DNA of 46,531 nt from Oscillospiraceae bacterium (GCA_015068335.1 SVKT01000001.1:1-46531); one strand, 5' to 3'. Numbered from the stretch's first letter, positions 8,360-16,523 are shown. The notes: a model not told the origin generated them from the sequence alone. Made by a program: numbers and translations.

Positions 8360-8388
8360 TTGAACCTGTGGTAAAACCGTGATACAAT
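8360..8388 (+). promoter_or_regulatory. Promoter of the topoisomerase cluster
   Basis: -35 TTGAAC (8360-8365), 17-bp spacer, -10 TACAAT (8383-8388). It is the only good sigma-70-type promoter seen before 8434 and probably drives the genes through 14387, which have short gaps and no terminators between them. Confidence 0.65.
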
Positions 8389-8433
8389 ACTATATATTGA
8401 TTTTCTGGCATATTCTGCCTGTTTGGAGGAACT

Positions 8434-10434
8434 ATGGCTGCGAAGAAGCAAGATTACGGCAATGAGAGCATTTCGTCCCTGAAAGGCGCGGACCGCGTCC
8501 GGAAGCGCCCGGGCGTGATGCTGGGATCCGATGGACTGGATGCCTGTGAGCATACCGTGTTTGAGATCCTCTCCAACTCCATCGATGAAGCCAGAGCGGG
8601 GTATGGCACGACCATTACCGTCACCCGCTACGCCGACCGCTCCATCGAGGTGGAGGATGCCGGCCGCGGCTGCCCCGTGGACTGGAACGAGAAGGAGCAG
8701 CGGTACAACTGGGAACTGGTGTACTGCGAACTGTATGCCGGCGGCAAGTACAACACCACTGACGATGACAACTATGAATGTCCTCTGGGTCTCAACGGTC
8801 TGGGCGCCTGTGCCACCCAGTACTCCTCCCGCTATATGGATGTGACCGTCTGGCGTGACGGCTATGAGTATGCCCTGCATTTTGAGCGGGGCGAAAACGT
8901 GGGCGGACTGACGAAGACGGAACTGCCGAAAAACGGGAAGAAGAAAACCGGCACCCGCGCCCGCTGGCTGCCGGATCTGGACGTGTTTACCGACATTGAC
9001 ATTCCCGCCGAATATTTCACCGACGTGATGAAGCGGCAGGCGGTGGTCAACGCGGGCATTACCTTCCTCTTCCGCAACGAGGTTGCGCCCGGCAAGTTTG
9101 AGGAAACGGAATTCCTTTACGAAACCGGTATCAGCGGCTATGTGGAGGAGTTGTCAGGAGAGGGCGGCCTGACCGCACCGGTCTTCTGGCAGACGGAGCG
9201 GCGGGGCCGCGACCGCGCGGACAAGGACGAATACAAGGTGAAACTCAGTTGCGCCCTGTGTTTTTCCAACCGGGTGCAGGTCATCGAACACTATCACAAC
9301 TCCGGATGGATGGAGCACGGCGGCAGCCCGGAAAAAGCCACCCGATCCGCCTTCGTTTCCGCCATCGACAAATACCTCAAAGAGCAGAATAAGTATCAGA
9401 AAAACGAGGGCCGCATCACCTGGACGGACATTGAGGACTGTCTTGTGCTGGTGAGCAACAACTTCTCCACCCAGACCAGTTACGAAAACCAGACCAAGAA
9501 GTCCATCGACAATAAATTCGTGCAGGAGGCTATGACCGAGTTCCTGCGTACCAATCTGGAAATCTATTTTATCGAAAACCACTTTGATGCGGAGAAGATC
9601 GCCGAACAGGTTCTGGCCAACAAGCGCTCCCGGGAAGGCGCCGAGAAGCAGCGCCTGAACCTCAAAAAGACCCTGACGGACAAGATCAGCATTGCCGACC
9701 GGGTGCAGAAGTTCGTGGACTGCCGCTCCAAGGATGTGAGCAAACGCGAGATCTACATCGTGGAGGGCGACTCCGCACTGGGCAGCGTCAAGCAGGGCCG
9801 GGATGCGGAGTATCAGGGGATTATGCCGGTGCGCGGCAAGATCCTCAACTGCCTGAAAGCGGACTATGCCCGCATCTTCAAAAGCGAGATCATCACCGAT
9901 CTGATCCGCGTGCTGGGCTGCGGTGTGGAGGTGCAGAACAAGCACGTCAAGGGCGTCGCGGCCTTCGACCTGGCCAACCTGCGCTGGAACAAGGTGGTCA
10001 TCTGCACCGACGGTGATGTGGACGGCTTCCAGATCCGCACCCTGATCCTGACGATGCTCTACCGCCTGACCCCCACCCTCATCCGCGAGGGCTGCGTCTA
10101 TATTGCGGAAACGCCGCTGTTTGAGATCAAGTGCGGCGAAAAGACCTGGTTCGCCTACTCCGACAAGGAGAAGAACGACATCCTCCGCGATTTGGAGGGC
10201 ACCAACCGGAAAGTCAAAGTCAACCGCTCCAAGGGTCTTGGCGAAAACGAGCCGGAGATGATGTGGCTGACCACGATGAACCCCGAGAGCCGCCGCCTGA
10301 TCCGGGTGATGCCGGAGGATGCGGAGCGGACGGCGGAGATGTTCGATCTGCTGCTGGGTGAAGACCTGCAAGGCAGAAAGGACTATATCGCCGAAAACGG
10401 TTACAAGTATCTGGAAATGGCCGATATTTCTTAA
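8434..10434 (+). CDS. Type IIA DNA topoisomerase, B subunit (topoisomerase IV-like)
   Basis: 666-residue ATPase/TOPRIM subunit that pairs with the A subunit at 10765. The GHKL ATPase shows EILSNSIDEA (E44, N48, D51), EDAGRG (D75) and a lid written LGLNGLGA where typical GyrB/ParE have GGLHGVGA. The TOPRIM domain has IVEGDSALGS (E444, D446), RGKILN and DGDVDG (D526, D528, D530). Length and a missing GyrB-type insertion fit ParE more than GyrB. The lid and TOPRIM changes mark a divergent branch, so parE is likely but not certain. ATG 8434 follows TTGGAGGAACT. Confidence 0.88.
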   Translation: MAAKKQDYGNESISSLKGADRVRKRPGVMLGSDGLDACEHTVFEILSNSIDEARAGYGTTITVTRYADRSIEVEDAGRGCPVDWNEKEQRYNWELVYCELYAGGKYNTTDDDNYECPLGLNGLGACATQYSSRYMDVTVWRDGYEYALHFERGENVGGLTKTELPKNGKKKTGTRARWLPDLDVFTDIDIPAEYFTDVMKRQAVVNAGITFLFRNEVAPGKFEETEFLYETGISGYVEELSGEGGLTAPVFWQTERRGRDRADKDEYKVKLSCALCFSNRVQVIEHYHNSGWMEHGGSPEKATRSAFVSAIDKYLKEQNKYQKNEGRITWTDIEDCLVLVSNNFSTQTSYENQTKKSIDNKFVQEAMTEFLRTNLEIYFIENHFDAEKIAEQVLANKRSREGAEKQRLNLKKTLTDKISIADRVQKFVDCRSKDVSKREIYIVEGDSALGSVKQGRDAEYQGIMPVRGKILNCLKADYARIFKSEIITDLIRVLGCGVEVQNKHVKGVAAFDLANLRWNKVVICTDGDVDGFQIRTLILTMLYRLTPTLIREGCVYIAETPLFEIKCGEKTWFAYSDKEKNDILRDLEGTNRKVKVNRSKGLGENEPEMMWLTTMNPESRRLIRVMPEDAERTAEMFDLLLGEDLQGRKDYIAENGYKYLEMADIS

Positions 10435-10452
10435 ACGATAGGAGAAATGAAT

Positions 10453-10740
10453 ATGGAAAACCTGATTTTACACGTCTATTACACCTGCAAGCCCGGTATG
10501 GCCCAGACCTTCGTCAAGGCGGTAAAGGACTGTGGCGCACAGGCCAAGGTCCACGCGGAGGATGGCTGCTTCCAGTATGACTATTCCCTCTCCTGCGAGC
10601 AGGCCGACACCGTGGTTTTGATGGAGCGCTGGCGCGACGCCGCGGCGCTGGAAAAGCATATGGCCCAGCCCCATATGGGCGAGATCAACGCCCTGAAACA
10701 GCAATATGTGGACGAAGTGAAGATCGAGCGTTACGAGTAA
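10453..10740 (+). CDS. ABM-domain small protein (antibiotic biosynthesis monooxygenase fold)
   Basis: 95-residue protein of the dimeric alpha-beta barrel ABM/YgiN type: LHVYYTCKPGMAQTFVKAV at the start and the VVLMERWRDAAALEKHM...PHMGEI pattern in the second half. Relatives include quinol monooxygenases and heme-degrading or redox-handling proteins. Of two in-frame ATGs, 10453 is 8 bases from GGAG and is preferred over 10447. It sits between the two topoisomerase genes with 18- and 24-base gaps, an odd place for such an enzyme. Function in this operon cannot be told. Confidence 0.82.
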   Translation: MENLILHVYYTCKPGMAQTFVKAVKDCGAQAKVHAEDGCFQYDYSLSCEQADTVVLMERWRDAAALEKHMAQPHMGEINALKQQYVDEVKIERYE

Positions 10741-10764
10741 GATCTTTCTGCGGAAAGGAACACA

Positions 10765-13014
10765 ATGGCTAGAAAGAAGCAGCCGGAGAATACCCGGCCG
10801 AAAGTGAATAACCCCAATGTGATGGGCCTGCGGGCAGAGGTGATGGAGCAGCCCATCACCGAAACGCTGGAAACCAACTATATGCCCTACGCGATGTCGG
10901 TCATCGTCTCCCGCGCCATTCCGGAGATCGACGGCTTCAAGCCCTCCCACCGGAAACTGCTCTACACGATGTACCGGCGCGGTCTGCTGAACGGGGATAT
11001 GATCAAGTCTGCCACCATCGTGGGTCAGACGATGAGCCTGCACCCCCACGGCGACGCGGCGATCTATGAAACGATGGTGCGCCTGGCCCGGGGCAACGGT
11101 GCGCTGCTGACGCCCTTTGTGGATTCCAAGGGCAACTTCGGCAAGCGCTATTCCCGGGATATGGCCTATGCCGCTCCCCGCTATACCGAGGCGAAACTGA
11201 CCCCCATCTGCGCGGAACTGTTCCGCGACATTGACAGCGACACCGTGGATTTTGTGGACAACTACGACAACACCCTGAAAGAGCCGGTGCTGCTGCCCAC
11301 CACCTTCCCCAACATTCTGGTTTCCGCCAACAGCGGCATCGCCGTGGGTATGGCGTCCCAGTTCTGCGGTTTCAACCTGAAAGAAGTCTGCGACACCACG
11401 GTGGCCTACCTGAAAAACCCCGACTGCGACCTGACGGAGACCCTGCTGGCGCCCGATTTCCCCACCGGCGGCGAACTGATCTATGATGCCAATACCATCA
11501 ACGAGATCTACAACACCGGCCGGGGCAGCGTGAAGGTGCGGGCGAAGTATCGCTACGTCAAGGAGCAGAATCTGATCGAGATCTACGAGATCCCCTACTC
11601 CACCCAGATCGAGGTCATTCTGGACAAGGTGGCGGAACTCATCAAACAGGGCAAGGTCAATAAAGAGATCGCCGATATGCGCGACGAGACCGACCTCTCC
11701 GGCCTGAAACTGACCATCGACCTGAAACGAGGCGTCGACCCCGACAAACTGATGGCGAAACTGTTCAAGTCCACCCCGTTGGAGGACTCCTTCCCCTGTA
11801 ACTTCAACGTTCTCATTGGCGGCAGTCCGCAGGTGCTGGGCGTGCGGCAGATCCTGGAAGAGTGGTGCGCCTGGCGTACCGAGTCCGTCCGCCGGCGCAT
11901 TTACTTCGTTCTGCAAAAGAAGAAGGACAAACTGCACCTGCTCAAAGGCCTCAAACGCATCCTGCTGGATATCGACAAGGCCATCCGCATCATCCGGGAG
12001 ACCGAGGAGGAGGCTGAGGTCATCCCCAACCTGATGATCGGCTTCGGCATCGACCAGATCCAGGCGGAGTACGTGGCGGAGATCAAACTGCGCAACATCA
12101 ACAAGGAGTATATCCTCAAACGGACCCAGGAGACCGACGCCCTGCGGGACGAGATCGACGATCTGGAAGACACCCTGAAAGACCCCAAGCGGGTGAAGAA
12201 GATCCTCGTAGACGAACTGAGCGAGGTGGCGAAGAAGTACGGCGAGCCCCGCCGCACCTCCATCGTCTACGGTCACGAGATCGAGTCCTATGCGGCAGAG
12301 GAGGCGGAGGAGGAGTATCCCGTCCACATTTTCCTTTCCAGAGAGGGCTACTTCAAGAAGATCACGCCCCTGTCCCTGCGGATGGGCGGCGAGCAGAAGT
12401 TCAAGGAGGGCGACGGTCTGCGCCAGACCTTCGAGACCACGTCCAACGCCGAGATTATGTTCTTTACCGACAAGTGTCAGGTGTACAAGACCCGCCTGGG
12501 CGAATTCGACGATGCCAAGGCCAGCGTTTTGGGCGACTATCTGCCTGCCAAATTGGGTATGGACGCCGGAGAAAACGTGGTGTACGCCGTGCTGCCCGGT
12601 GACTATTCCGGCTCGCTGCTGTTCTTCTTCGCAAACGGCAAGGCGGCCCGAGTGGATCTTTCTGCTTACAAGACCACGTCCAACCGCCGCAAACTTACCG
12701 GCGCCTATTCCGACAAGGCGCCGCTGTGCAGCATCTGCCGCATCGATCAGGACCGGGAACTGGCGGTCTACTCCACGGAGCCCCGCTGCCTGATCTTCCA
12801 CACGGCGCTGCTCGCCCCCAAGGCCACCCGCGCCACCCAGGGCGTGGCGGTGATGAATATGAAGCCCAGGTATCAGTTGGAAACGGTGAAGCCGGTGGAG
12901 GAGACCTCCATCGCCAACCACAGCCGCTACCGCGCCCGCAACATTCCCGCCGCCGGCGCACTGCTGCGGCAGGAGGATTCCGAGGAGCAGCAGATCGGCG
13001 GCCTGCTTGATTAA
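10765..13014 (+). CDS. Type IIA DNA topoisomerase, A subunit (topoisomerase IV-like)
   Basis: 749-residue DNA cleavage/rejoining subunit. The winged-helix region has IDGFKPSHRKLLY and HPHGDAAIYE; the active-site tyrosine is Y140 in AAPRYTE, next to R139. NSGIAVGMAS follows, then the long tower/coiled-coil region (about 400-480). The C-terminal part (about 510-749) is a reduced beta-pinwheel (LSREGYFKKITP and repeats) without a recognisable GyrA box, which favours decatenation (ParC-like) over supercoiling. The residue matching E. coli GyrA Ser83 is Ala98. ATG 10765 has GGAAAGGA upstream. parC is the likely name but unproven. Confidence 0.88.
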   Translation: MARKKQPENTRPKVNNPNVMGLRAEVMEQPITETLETNYMPYAMSVIVSRAIPEIDGFKPSHRKLLYTMYRRGLLNGDMIKSATIVGQTMSLHPHGDAAIYETMVRLARGNGALLTPFVDSKGNFGKRYSRDMAYAAPRYTEAKLTPICAELFRDIDSDTVDFVDNYDNTLKEPVLLPTTFPNILVSANSGIAVGMASQFCGFNLKEVCDTTVAYLKNPDCDLTETLLAPDFPTGGELIYDANTINEIYNTGRGSVKVRAKYRYVKEQNLIEIYEIPYSTQIEVILDKVAELIKQGKVNKEIADMRDETDLSGLKLTIDLKRGVDPDKLMAKLFKSTPLEDSFPCNFNVLIGGSPQVLGVRQILEEWCAWRTESVRRRIYFVLQKKKDKLHLLKGLKRILLDIDKAIRIIRETEEEAEVIPNLMIGFGIDQIQAEYVAEIKLRNINKEYILKRTQETDALRDEIDDLEDTLKDPKRVKKILVDELSEVAKKYGEPRRTSIVYGHEIESYAAEEAEEEYPVHIFLSREGYFKKITPLSLRMGGEQKFKEGDGLRQTFETTSNAEIMFFTDKCQVYKTRLGEFDDAKASVLGDYLPAKLGMDAGENVVYAVLPGDYSGSLLFFFANGKAARVDLSAYKTTSNRRKLTGAYSDKAPLCSICRIDQDRELAVYSTEPRCLIFHTALLAPKATRATQGVAVMNMKPRYQLETVKPVEETSIANHSRYRARNIPAAGALLRQEDSEEQQIGGLLD

Positions 13015-13028
13015 AAGGAGGATTCGTT

Positions 13029-13619
13029 ATGGCATTTGAAACAGTAAAGAAAAATCTGGAAGATCGCGGCTATGGCGTGCAGGTGTTTGCCACCGCAGCG
13101 GAGGCTGCCGCTTATCTGAACGAACAGATCGACGGAAAGACGGTGGGCTTCGGCGGCTCTATGACCCTGAAAGATATGGGGCTGTATGAACTGCTGGGCA
13201 GCCACAACGAAACCCATTGGCATTGGGTGGACGGGCCTGCCGCCCGCACCCGGGCCAAGGATGCGCAGGTCTACCTGACCTCTGCCAACGGTCTGGCCGA
13301 AAACGGCGACATCATCAACATCGACGGCGCCGGCAACCGGGTGGCTTCCACCCTGTTCGGCCACGAGAAGGTGTACATCGTGATCGGCCGCAACAAACTG
13401 GCGCCTACTTATGAAGAAGCCCTCTGGCGCGCCCGCAACATCGCCGCGCCGAAAAACGCCCAGCGTCTGGAAAGAAAGACCCCCTGTGCCGTCAGCGGCG
13501 ATCGCTGCTATGACTGCAAGAGTCCTGACCGCATCTGCCGCGGACTGGTGGTTCTGTGGGGCCCTATGATGGGTATGGAAACGGAGATCGTGCTGGTAGA
13601 CGAAGATCTGGGTATGTAA
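13029..13619 (+). CDS. LUD domain protein (LutC/YkgG-like)
   Basis: 196-residue protein of the LUD (formerly DUF162) family, whose members act in lactate utilisation or related redox steps. Motifs: GKTVGFGGSMTLKDMGL near residues 37-53, SANGLAENGDIINIDGAGNRV, and a cysteine-rich CAVSGDRCYDCKSPDRIC near the end that could hold a metal. The lutA/lutB partners are absent, so it is a stand-alone type. ATG 13029 has AAGGAGG upstream, 14 bases after the topoisomerase stop, so it is probably co-transcribed. Confidence 0.88.
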   Translation: MAFETVKKNLEDRGYGVQVFATAAEAAAYLNEQIDGKTVGFGGSMTLKDMGLYELLGSHNETHWHWVDGPAARTRAKDAQVYLTSANGLAENGDIINIDGAGNRVASTLFGHEKVYIVIGRNKLAPTYEEALWRARNIAAPKNAQRLERKTPCAVSGDRCYDCKSPDRICRGLVVLWGPMMGMETEIVLVDEDLGM

Positions 13620-13649
13620 ATGCCGGAAAAAAGGGGAGGAGGTGTGTCC

Positions 13650-14387
13650 TTGAAGATTCGATTGCTGGCGCTGGTTCTGGCGGTGCTGTCCCTGACGGGA
13701 TGCGCCTCCCTGCTGGAACGCGAGTATACCGTGGCGGAGCCCCACAGCAGCAAGTTCTGGGAAAGCGGAGCCACGGCAACGCTGCGTGCGGAAAACCGGC
13801 AGGACATCGTGAATGATCTGCTGCTCCTGATCGGACAGCATACGGAAAAGGCGACCATCCGGCTGTATAACTACGATGACGATCTGATGGTTTCCGACGT
13901 GCTGGACCGTGCCATCGTGGAGGTTCGGCAGGACACGGCAATGGGCGCCTACGCGGTGGAATTCATTACCGCCACGATGACCCATACCCAGCGGACGTAC
14001 TATGAAATTCAGGTGCAGATCAGTTACCGTCGCACAGCGGAGCAGATTCAGGCTGTGGCCAACGCCACCAGTCCGGAGGCGGTATACAGCCTGCTCCGCA
14101 CTGCCATTGCCGAGGAAAAACCGGAACTGGTGGTCCGCGTGGGCTACTGGGGACTGGAAGGCAGAGAGCGCGTGGAGGCCGCCGTGGCGCAGTTGCGGGA
14201 GGAAGAAGGGTTGACGGATGAGGATACGCCCTGGCTGATCTGCTATTATCCCGCCGACCGCCCCGTGGGCCTGCTGGAATTTGTTCTGGAACCCACGGAG
14301 GAGCAGGTCGAGGCGTGGCTGGCGGAGGAGACCGGCGGTCTGACGGAAGAAATGCCGGAAAATGCGGCGCTTCCGGAAGGACAATAA
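13650..14387 (+). CDS. Putative lipoprotein of unknown function
   Basis: About 245 residues. I read the start as TTG 13650, 7 bases after GGGGAGGAGG. This gives KIRLLALVLAVLSLTGC, a clean lipoprotein signal with lipobox LTGC (Cys 18). An in-frame ATG at 13620 directly follows the previous stop but has no ribosome site and would add a charged stretch before the signal. The mature part is acidic with mixed alpha/beta pattern and no family I recognise; the last 40 residues are rich in Glu. Last gene of the topoisomerase cluster. Confidence 0.78.
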   Translation: MKIRLLALVLAVLSLTGCASLLEREYTVAEPHSSKFWESGATATLRAENRQDIVNDLLLLIGQHTEKATIRLYNYDDDLMVSDVLDRAIVEVRQDTAMGAYAVEFITATMTHTQRTYYEIQVQISYRRTAEQIQAVANATSPEAVYSLLRTAIAEEKPELVVRVGYWGLEGRERVEAAVAQLREEEGLTDEDTPWLICYYPADRPVGLLEFVLEPTEEQVEAWLAEETGGLTEEMPENAALPEGQ

Positions 14388-14414
14388 AACAGAAAAATTT
14401 TTGGAACAAGGGGC

Positions 14415-14443
14415 TTGACAAAGAAAAAAACTCCTGTTAAAAT
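14415..14443 (+). promoter_or_regulatory. tRNA-Gly promoter
   Basis: Consensus -35 TTGACA (14415-14420), 17-bp spacer, -10 TAAAAT (14438-14443), ending 13 bases before the tRNA. Confidence 0.8.
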
Positions 14444-14456
14444 AGCCCTTGTTCTC

Positions 14457-14532
14457 GCGGGCTTAGCTCATCTGGTAGAGCGCCACCTTGCCAAGGTGGA
14501 GGTAGCGAGTTCGAGCCTCGTAGCCCGCTCCA
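14457..14532 (+). tRNA. tRNA-Gly (anticodon GCC)
   Basis: Complete cloverleaf: acceptor GCGGGCT (14457-14463) pairs with AGCCCGC (14522-14528). The D-arm, anticodon loop TTGCCAA in a CACC/GGTG stem and T-arm GTTCGAG are intact, and CCA is encoded (14530-14532). Confidence 0.96.
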
Positions 14533-14570
14533 AAAAGAAACTCCATCCGTGAGGATGGAGTTTTCTTTTT
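14532..14570 (+). terminator. Terminator after tRNA-Gly
   Basis: CTCCATCC/GGATGGAG stem with GTGA loop, extended by AAAAAGAAA/TTTCTTTTT pairing. A second copy of the same stem lies at 14844-14873. Confidence 0.88.
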
Positions 14571-14591
14571 GCAACGAGAGATGTATTTGCA

Positions 14592-14609
14592 GAATTCGCT
14601 ACCTCCACC
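14592..14609 (-). repeat. Inverted partial copy of tRNA-Gly
   Basis: These 18 bases are the complement of tRNA-Gly 14495-14512 with one mismatch, covering the anticodon-stem 3' side to the T-arm. A shorter inverted copy (11 of 12) lies at 14890-14901 after the second terminator copy. Such antisense pieces could pair with the tRNA if transcribed, or be recombination debris. Confidence 0.7.
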
Positions 14610-14688
14610 CAAGCGCGAAGCGCTTTTCAATCCGAGGTGCGTGCAGGGTTCCTGCGAATTGCCGCAGGCGGTTCGCGGGATGCCGGGA

Positions 14689-14717
14689 AGCGAGTTCGAG
14701 CCTCGTAGCCCGCTCCA
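14689..14717 (+). repeat. Exact 29-bp copy of the tRNA-Gly 3' end
   Basis: Identical to tRNA-Gly 14504-14532 (T-arm, acceptor 3' strand and CCA), 185 bases downstream. The bases before it begin GCGGGAT (14676-14682), which can pair with the acceptor strand at 6 of 7 positions, giving a possible minihelix with CCA end. The surrounding 14571-15007 holds no believable gene: it is a GC-rich mosaic of terminator copies and tRNA pieces. Confidence 0.85.
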
Positions 14718-14720
14718 CAC

Positions 14721-14757
14721 TCGTCGCAAGCGTCATATCGCTTGCGACGACTTTTTT
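14721..14757 (+). terminator. Terminator after the tRNA-Gly fragment
   Basis: 12-bp stem TCGTCGCAAGCG/CGCTTGCGACGA with a 6-base loop, then TTTTTT. It stands right after the tRNA fragment as a true terminator would after a tRNA gene. Confidence 0.8.
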
Positions 14758-14843
14758 GTAAAAGTCATCGCGCACTCATTCTGCTGCGCCTCGTGTTCCC
14801 ACCGCAAACACTGCGCTGGTTTGCGGCGGGAGCCCTGTGCAGT

Positions 14844-14873
14844 CTCCATCCGAAAGGATGGAGTTTTCTTTTT
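14844..14873 (+). terminator. Second copy of the tRNA-Gly terminator
   Basis: CTCCATCC, GAAA loop, GGATGGAG, then TTTTCTTTTT. It differs from 14532-14570 mainly in the loop, and the following bases are similar too, showing duplication of a tRNA-terminator unit. Confidence 0.75.
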
Positions 14874-15007
14874 GTAATGAGACGTCGGAGAACTCGCTGC
14901 CGAACACCGTCGTGCCGGAAGCCGCAAATCGTGGCACTTCCTCGAAAGCGAGGCGCTGAATCCACCGCGGGCGGCGCTGGCCTCGCTTTCCACCCAAGCG
15001 CAAAGGA

Positions 15008-15038
15008 AACCCCCGCCTGCCATCGACAGGCGGGGGTT
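15008..15038 (-). terminator. Terminator of the YitT gene
   Basis: 12-bp GC-rich stem (15008-15019 with 15027-15038). On the minus strand it ends in GTTTCCTTT, just past the YitT stop codon. Confidence 0.8.
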
Positions 15039-15045
15039 GAAGAAA

Positions 15046-15930
15046 TCAGTCCAGTTTCCGGACGAAGTTGCCGTAGATGCGGGTGCCTTCCTGCACGGTC
15101 AGAAAGGCGTTGGGGTCGATGGTGTGGACGGTGTGGAGGAGTTCTTCGATCTCGTACTTGGAAAGGCACACGCACAGCACGTGGAGATCCTTGCCGCTGT
15201 ATGCGCCGGTGCCGGTCCAGTAGGTGACGCTGCGGTCCAGTTTTTCGATGATGAAGCGGCCCAGTTTGCCCTCGTCCTCCCGGGTGAAGATCAGCGCCTG
15301 GACGTTGATGTTCTGCTTGTGCATCCGGTCCATAACGATGGAGGCAAAGAAGTTGTAGATGACAGAGTAGATGGCCACCTCCGGCACAAAGAGAACCAGG
15401 CAGGCTGCGTACAGGAAGATGTTGAAAAACAGGGAGAAGCGCCCCACGGTGATGCCGCTGCCGCGCTTGCTCAGGCACAGACCGATGATGTCCAGGCCAC
15501 CGCTGCTGCAACCGCAGGTCAGAACCAATCCGCCGCCCACGCCGGTCAGGATGCCGCCCAGCAGGCAGCCGGTCAGATAATCGCTGACGATGGGCTGCGC
15601 AGGGGTGGGGATGAGGCTGTAAAAGAAGGAATAGGCCACCGTGCACACCAGCGTTTTGGCCACCAGTTCTTTGCCCAACTGCTTGTAGGCGTAAAGCAGG
15701 ATGGGGATGTTGACGATAAAATAGAGGATACCCGCAATGTCGTGGGTGCCGAAACTGATGCCGGAGAAATCCATCAGCAGGGTGCGGATCAACTGGCATA
15801 CGCCCATAATGCCGCCGGAGTACATATTCAGCGGAACGACGAAAAAGTTCAGGGAGACGGCAATGATCATTTCGCCCACCAGAGCGACCACCAAACGAAG
15901 CCACCGGTGGTGCAGCGTATTGTACAGCAT
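15046..15930 (-). CDS. YitT family membrane protein (DUF161-DUF2179)
   Basis: 294-residue integral membrane protein. An N-terminal DUF161 part of about six helices includes NFFVVPLNMYSGGIMGVCQL and GGLDIIG. A cytoplasmic DUF2179 domain (about 215-290) has ALIFTRED, DRSVTYWTGTGAYSG and GTRIYGNF. Members are widespread in Firmicutes with no agreed function; transport is suspected. ATG 15930 has AAAGGAGG. The promoter at 15979-16007 and a terminator on the other side make it a single-gene unit. Confidence 0.92.
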   Translation of the reverse strand: MLYNTLHHRWLRLVVALVGEMIIAVSLNFFVVPLNMYSGGIMGVCQLIRTLLMDFSGISFGTHDIAGILYFIVNIPILLYAYKQLGKELVAKTLVCTVAYSFFYSLIPTPAQPIVSDYLTGCLLGGILTGVGGGLVLTCGCSSGGLDIIGLCLSKRGSGITVGRFSLFFNIFLYAACLVLFVPEVAIYSVIYNFFASIVMDRMHKQNINVQALIFTREDEGKLGRFIIEKLDRSVTYWTGTGAYSGKDLHVLCVCLSKYEIEELLHTVHTIDPNAFLTVQEGTRIYGNFVRKLD

Positions 15931-15978
15931 AGAAAATCCTCCTTTGCGCGGTATGGATTAGGATGCCCGGATACCCTG

Positions 15979-16007
15979 ATTATACGAATGAAACCGGGAA
16001 ACCACAA
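15979..16007 (-). promoter_or_regulatory. Promoter of the YitT gene
   Basis: Minus strand -35 TTGTGG (16002-16007), 17-bp spacer, consensus -10 TATAAT (15979-15984). Confidence 0.6.
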
Positions 16008-16015
16008 GAGAAAAA

Positions 16016-16309
16016 TCAGAGGGTGTATTGCAGACAGCGGTACAGTCGGTTCTGTGCCCGCTGCAAGGTGCGCGAAACGGTGGAACGATGCACGCCCAGT
16101 TCCCGGGCGATCTGTGCCGGGGTGAGTTGCTGCTCGTAGCGCATAAAGAGGATCTGCCGCTGCCGCGCGGTCAGTTCCGCCTCTCTTGCCTGTTGCAGAT
16201 TTCGGCGCAGACGGCGCAACTGCTCCCGGTTGTCTTCCGCGTCTTCCTGCATCCAGCGCGTTAACTGGGCCCGGCTGACCAGCGGGGAGTCAAGACACGT
16301 CCTGTTCAT
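16016..16309 (-). CDS. Small sigma-70 region 4-like HTH protein
   Basis: 97-residue protein. Its second half, LTARQRQILFMRYEQQLTPAQIARELGVHRSTVSRTLQRAQNRL, is a sigma region 4 helix-turn-helix; region 2 is absent, so it cannot act as a normal complete sigma factor. The first half is charged and helical. AGGAGG precedes ATG 16309. It overlaps the upstream small gene by 20 bases, which suggests coupled translation. Such stand-alone region 4 proteins are common in phages and integrative elements, where they tune late or excision genes; no other element genes are next to it. Confidence 0.85.
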   Translation of the reverse strand: MNRTCLDSPLVSRAQLTRWMQEDAEDNREQLRRLRRNLQQAREAELTARQRQILFMRYEQQLTPAQIARELGVHRSTVSRTLQRAQNRLYRCLQYTL

Positions 16310-16523
16310 AGTGCCGATTCCTCCTGTCGTAGTAATGAGCGGTCAGCGCGGCCAACTCCCGGGCCTCTTGCAGCAGAGGCAGCAGGGCGTTGATGCGGGC
16401 CTTGTATTGGCGGGCGGTCAGCGCGTCCGGTGCGGCGCGCTCTGCGGCGCGCAGTTCGGCGATGCGGAGCCGGAGGGCGGCGGCGCTGGCTGCGTATTCA
16501 ACGGACATTTCAAGCAGGGTCAT
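16290..16523 (-). CDS. Small helical protein of unknown function
   Basis: 77 residues, almost entirely alpha-helical and Ala/Arg/Glu-rich (SVEYAASAAALRLRIAELRAAE...), with the look of a short coiled coil. AAAGGAG lies 9 bases before ATG 16523. It is translationally coupled to the sigma-like gene, so it may be its partner or anti-factor; that is inference from position only. Confidence 0.7.
   Translation of the reverse strand: MTLLEMSVEYAASAAALRLRIAELRAAERAAPDALTARQYKARINALLPLLQEARELAALTAHYYDRRNRHYEQDVS

Noticed and set aside
8131..8433. Replication origin
   Set aside because: Only two relaxed DnaA-like boxes, no dnaA/dnaN genes, no box cluster or unwinding element beyond a short AT-rich stretch.
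14463..15227. Open frames on both strands over the tRNA-Gly downstream region
   Set aside because: They translate the tRNA, terminator stems and repeats (Arg/Cys-rich, no ribosome site). They are typical false genes around tRNAs.
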